Source of the DNA: Geminicoccaceae bacterium
Lineage (GTDB): Bacteria; Pseudomonadota; Alphaproteobacteria; Geminicoccales; Geminicoccaceae
Direction: 5' to 3'
Assembly (NCBI GenBank): GCA_028285265.1
Contig: JANQPX010000069.1
Location: forward strand, 372,001-436,000
DNA length: 64,000 nt
Shown: in pieces, positions 62,594-64,000 of the stretch
Position numbering within the stretch: the first letter of the stretch is position 1
How the letters are laid out: every line of letters starts with the position of its first letter
The notes under the pieces: generated by a model
Database searches by the model: none
The model's input: the letters and a program-made list of their open reading frames with translations, nothing else
Told to the model about the DNA's origin: nothing
Made by a program: the position numbers and the translations under genes

Positions 62594-63506
62594 CCTCAGA
62601 GAAAGCCAGTTACCGGACGACCTCCGGTTCGCGTCACTTAGTCCTAAGCCTCCCTCCGAAAATCGCGCGATAGAGGGCGGGCGATAGAAGATGAGCGACG
62701 ATTAGCATTGGCACTCAGGACCGGGTTTAAACACCATCTAAACAGTCATGCGTTGGTCGTCTTGACATCGACGTACTTTGAACGGGAGAACCTTTGCTAC
62801 TACACTAGACATTAGCGCCGGCCTATATTTCGGACCGGGACCATCCTGGCCAACTTCGGTCGCCGCCGAGCTCACGGGCTGCTCGGCCGGGAGTAGCAAT
62901 CGTCTCGAAGAAGCGTGGCAATATGTTTGAGCGCCATGCATGTTCGTCTTCTGATCGAACTTGGTACCAATGTATGTAACCAAAAGTGACAGGGCTAACT
63001 GCCCTTATGCCGGAGAAAGTCAACGTACTGTCTAGGTGGCGATGTGATCTATGTGCGCAGCCCCTTCCAAGGGTCAGACGAACTTCGACCGTTCCGAGAT
63101 CGACCGTGGCCGGTGGTGCTGCCTGCTCGACGTCATTGCCTGAATGGTGCGTGCCATTGAGCGAGCAAGGCAAACCTGCCATGAAGCGAAGCTCCTGCCT
63201 TAGATCGTGAGCCTTGGTTCTTTCCATTTGCTCACTAGCGCCTTCACGATGATCTTTCCCTTCGACCGCATCAGCGACCTTCAGCGCCGCATCACCCCTG
63301 GCAGGAAAGGGGGAGAACTTGATTGGCTAGTTGCGCAATGCTGAAAGCCATCTCTCCGGCGACCATAGACCGCCCAGAGCCAAGAACCTCAGGACAGAAT
63401 CACATTCGAGCGAGTCCACAGTGTATTCTAGACGATTAGTCTCCCGCCTAACGAGAACAATTTGGCCGGAAGTCTAGGGAATCTAATGCTAGCTGTCTTT
63501 GGACGC
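62594..63506. other. Long gene-free stretch
   Basis: About 0.9 kb between the GbdR-like gene and the GspC-like gene. A 134-residue minus-strand frame (62823-63227) is rich in Arg, His, Thr and Ser, has no ribosome site and resembles no family. No hairpin with a T-run and no RNA gene were identified. Confidence 0.45.
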
Positions 63507-64000
63507 CTAACGTAGCTGAAACGGCGCCAGGGCGTCGTTCAGCATCAGCGTGAGGTTGTCCCGCTGGATGCGAACGATCTTCCAATTGTCGACGGTGTCA
63601 CCAACCCGGAGGTGTCGCGTGCCCTGCCGCCCTTCATTCACCAGCGCTACTTCCGAGCGGCGCGAGAGCAACGTGCCGACGAGTTCGATCGACGGCGGCT
63701 GTTTGCGCTCGGCTGCGGTGGGATTCGATGTGGTCTGAGCGGCTTGTGCGAGCTCGAGGTTGCGTGTCTTCTCAAACAGCGAGCGATGGGTGATGGCAGC
63801 GATCAGCTGGACGTCAGGTTTCTGTCCCCACGCTTCTTCATGATCGATCTGCAGTCGATCATCATGCGTCGATCGAACCGAAAGCGGCAAGGCCTCCGCA
63901 GATCCCATGAACGGCACTGGCGTGTCAGCGAGCTGGACACCAACAAGACCAACAAGCGCAGCGGCCGAAGCTATCCACCAGGCATTTGATCCGCTTCTTC
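63507..64000 (-). CDS. GspC-like secretion protein (cut by window edge)
   Basis: The frame is open to the right edge, so the gene starts outside the window; 164 residues are visible. They comprise a membrane helix (IASAAALVGLVGVQLA), a linker of about 60 residues and a C-terminal HR-type domain (IELVGTLLSRRSEVALVNE, LRVGDTVDNWKIVRIQ, LTLMLNDALAPFQLR). This is the architecture of GspC, the inner-membrane clamp of type II secretion, minus a PDZ or coiled-coil end, so it is a short GspC/GspN-related form. The stop at 63507 is natural. Confidence 0.7.
   Translation of the reverse strand, partial: RSGSNAWWIASAAALVGLVGVQLADTPVPFMGSAEALPLSVRSTHDDRLQIDHEEAWGQKPDVQLIAAITHRSLFEKTRNLELAQAAQTTSNPTAAERKQPPSIELVGTLLSRRSEVALVNEGRQGTRHLRVGDTVDNWKIVRIQRDNLTLMLNDALAPFQLR

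Noticed and set aside
62823..63227. 134-residue minus-strand frame
   Set aside because: Composition is not protein-like for this genome and there is no start signal.
1..64000. tRNA, rRNA, CRISPR, transposase or riboswitch
   Set aside because: I looked for T-loop-like sequences, regularly spaced repeats, transposase motifs and the usual TPP/FMN/glycine aptamer cores upstream of transporter and sox genes, and saw none that I could support without a covariance search.

Overview
The window reads as one stretch of an alphaproteobacterial chromosome, probably from a marine or other sodium-rich habitat. The clues are a complete sodium-pumping NADH:quinone reductase operon, a TRAP transporter, several ABC importers for small organic solutes, a PQQ alcohol dehydrogenase locus and a heterotetrameric sarcosine oxidase. 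Base composition looks moderately GC-rich by eye. No rRNA, tRNA, CRISPR array, intact insertion sequence or prophage was seen. Genes are tightly packed in operons, many with 1-8 nt start/stop overlaps, separated by gaps of 0.3-1 kb that hold promoters, hairpins or decayed sequence.

Layout. 0.6-6.7 kb: nqrABCDEF-nqrM on the minus strand, then a CBS-domain protein, and apbE (the FMN transferase that flavinylates NqrB and NqrC) on the plus strand. 8.6-9.1 kb: a flavin reductase. 9.7-15.4 kb: a five-gene CUT1-type ABC importer with two different ATPases. 15.8-19.5 kb: a TRAP transporter with a short-chain dehydrogenase, behind a recognisable promoter with a palindrome in its spacer. 20.3-22.4 kb: small lipoprotein, membrane and secreted proteins of unknown role. 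22.5-32.2 kb: a PQQ alcohol dehydrogenase locus. It holds an enzyme with the Asp-Tyr-Asp lanthanide-type signature, a cytochrome c, an MxaJ-like binding protein, a SoxYZ-like carrier, a quinoprotein-relay metallohydrolase, a CxxxCW protein, a Sel1-repeat protein, a DUF2927 protein and a NosR/NirI-like FMN/iron-sulfur membrane protein.

32.6-37.8 kb: an alpha/beta hydrolase, a LysR regulator divergent from two short-chain dehydrogenases, and an acetyltransferase. 38.3-53.2 kb: two parallel catabolic operons on the minus strand. Each begins with a NitT/TauT-type ABC importer. The first continues with a TrzN/8-oxoguanine-deaminase-like amidohydrolase and two isopenicillin-N-synthase-like oxygenases. 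The second continues with a cytosine-deaminase-like amidohydrolase, an FAD-linked oxidase, two flavodoxin-fold quinone reductases and a creatininase-family hydrolase. A nucleoside deaminase and a RidA-family protein flank them on the plus strand. Together they look like uptake and breakdown of nitrogen heterocycles; the substrate cannot be named from sequence.

54.3-55.7 kb: a second flavin reductase and a peroxiredoxin. 56.4-62.6 kb: soxBDAG (sarcosine oxidase) divergent from a GbdR-like AraC regulator, the terminal part of glycine betaine or creatine-type catabolism. The right edge holds a truncated GspC-like secretion protein. The joint theme is oxidation of alcohols, methylated amines and N-heterocycles feeding a respiratory chain that includes Na+-NQR.
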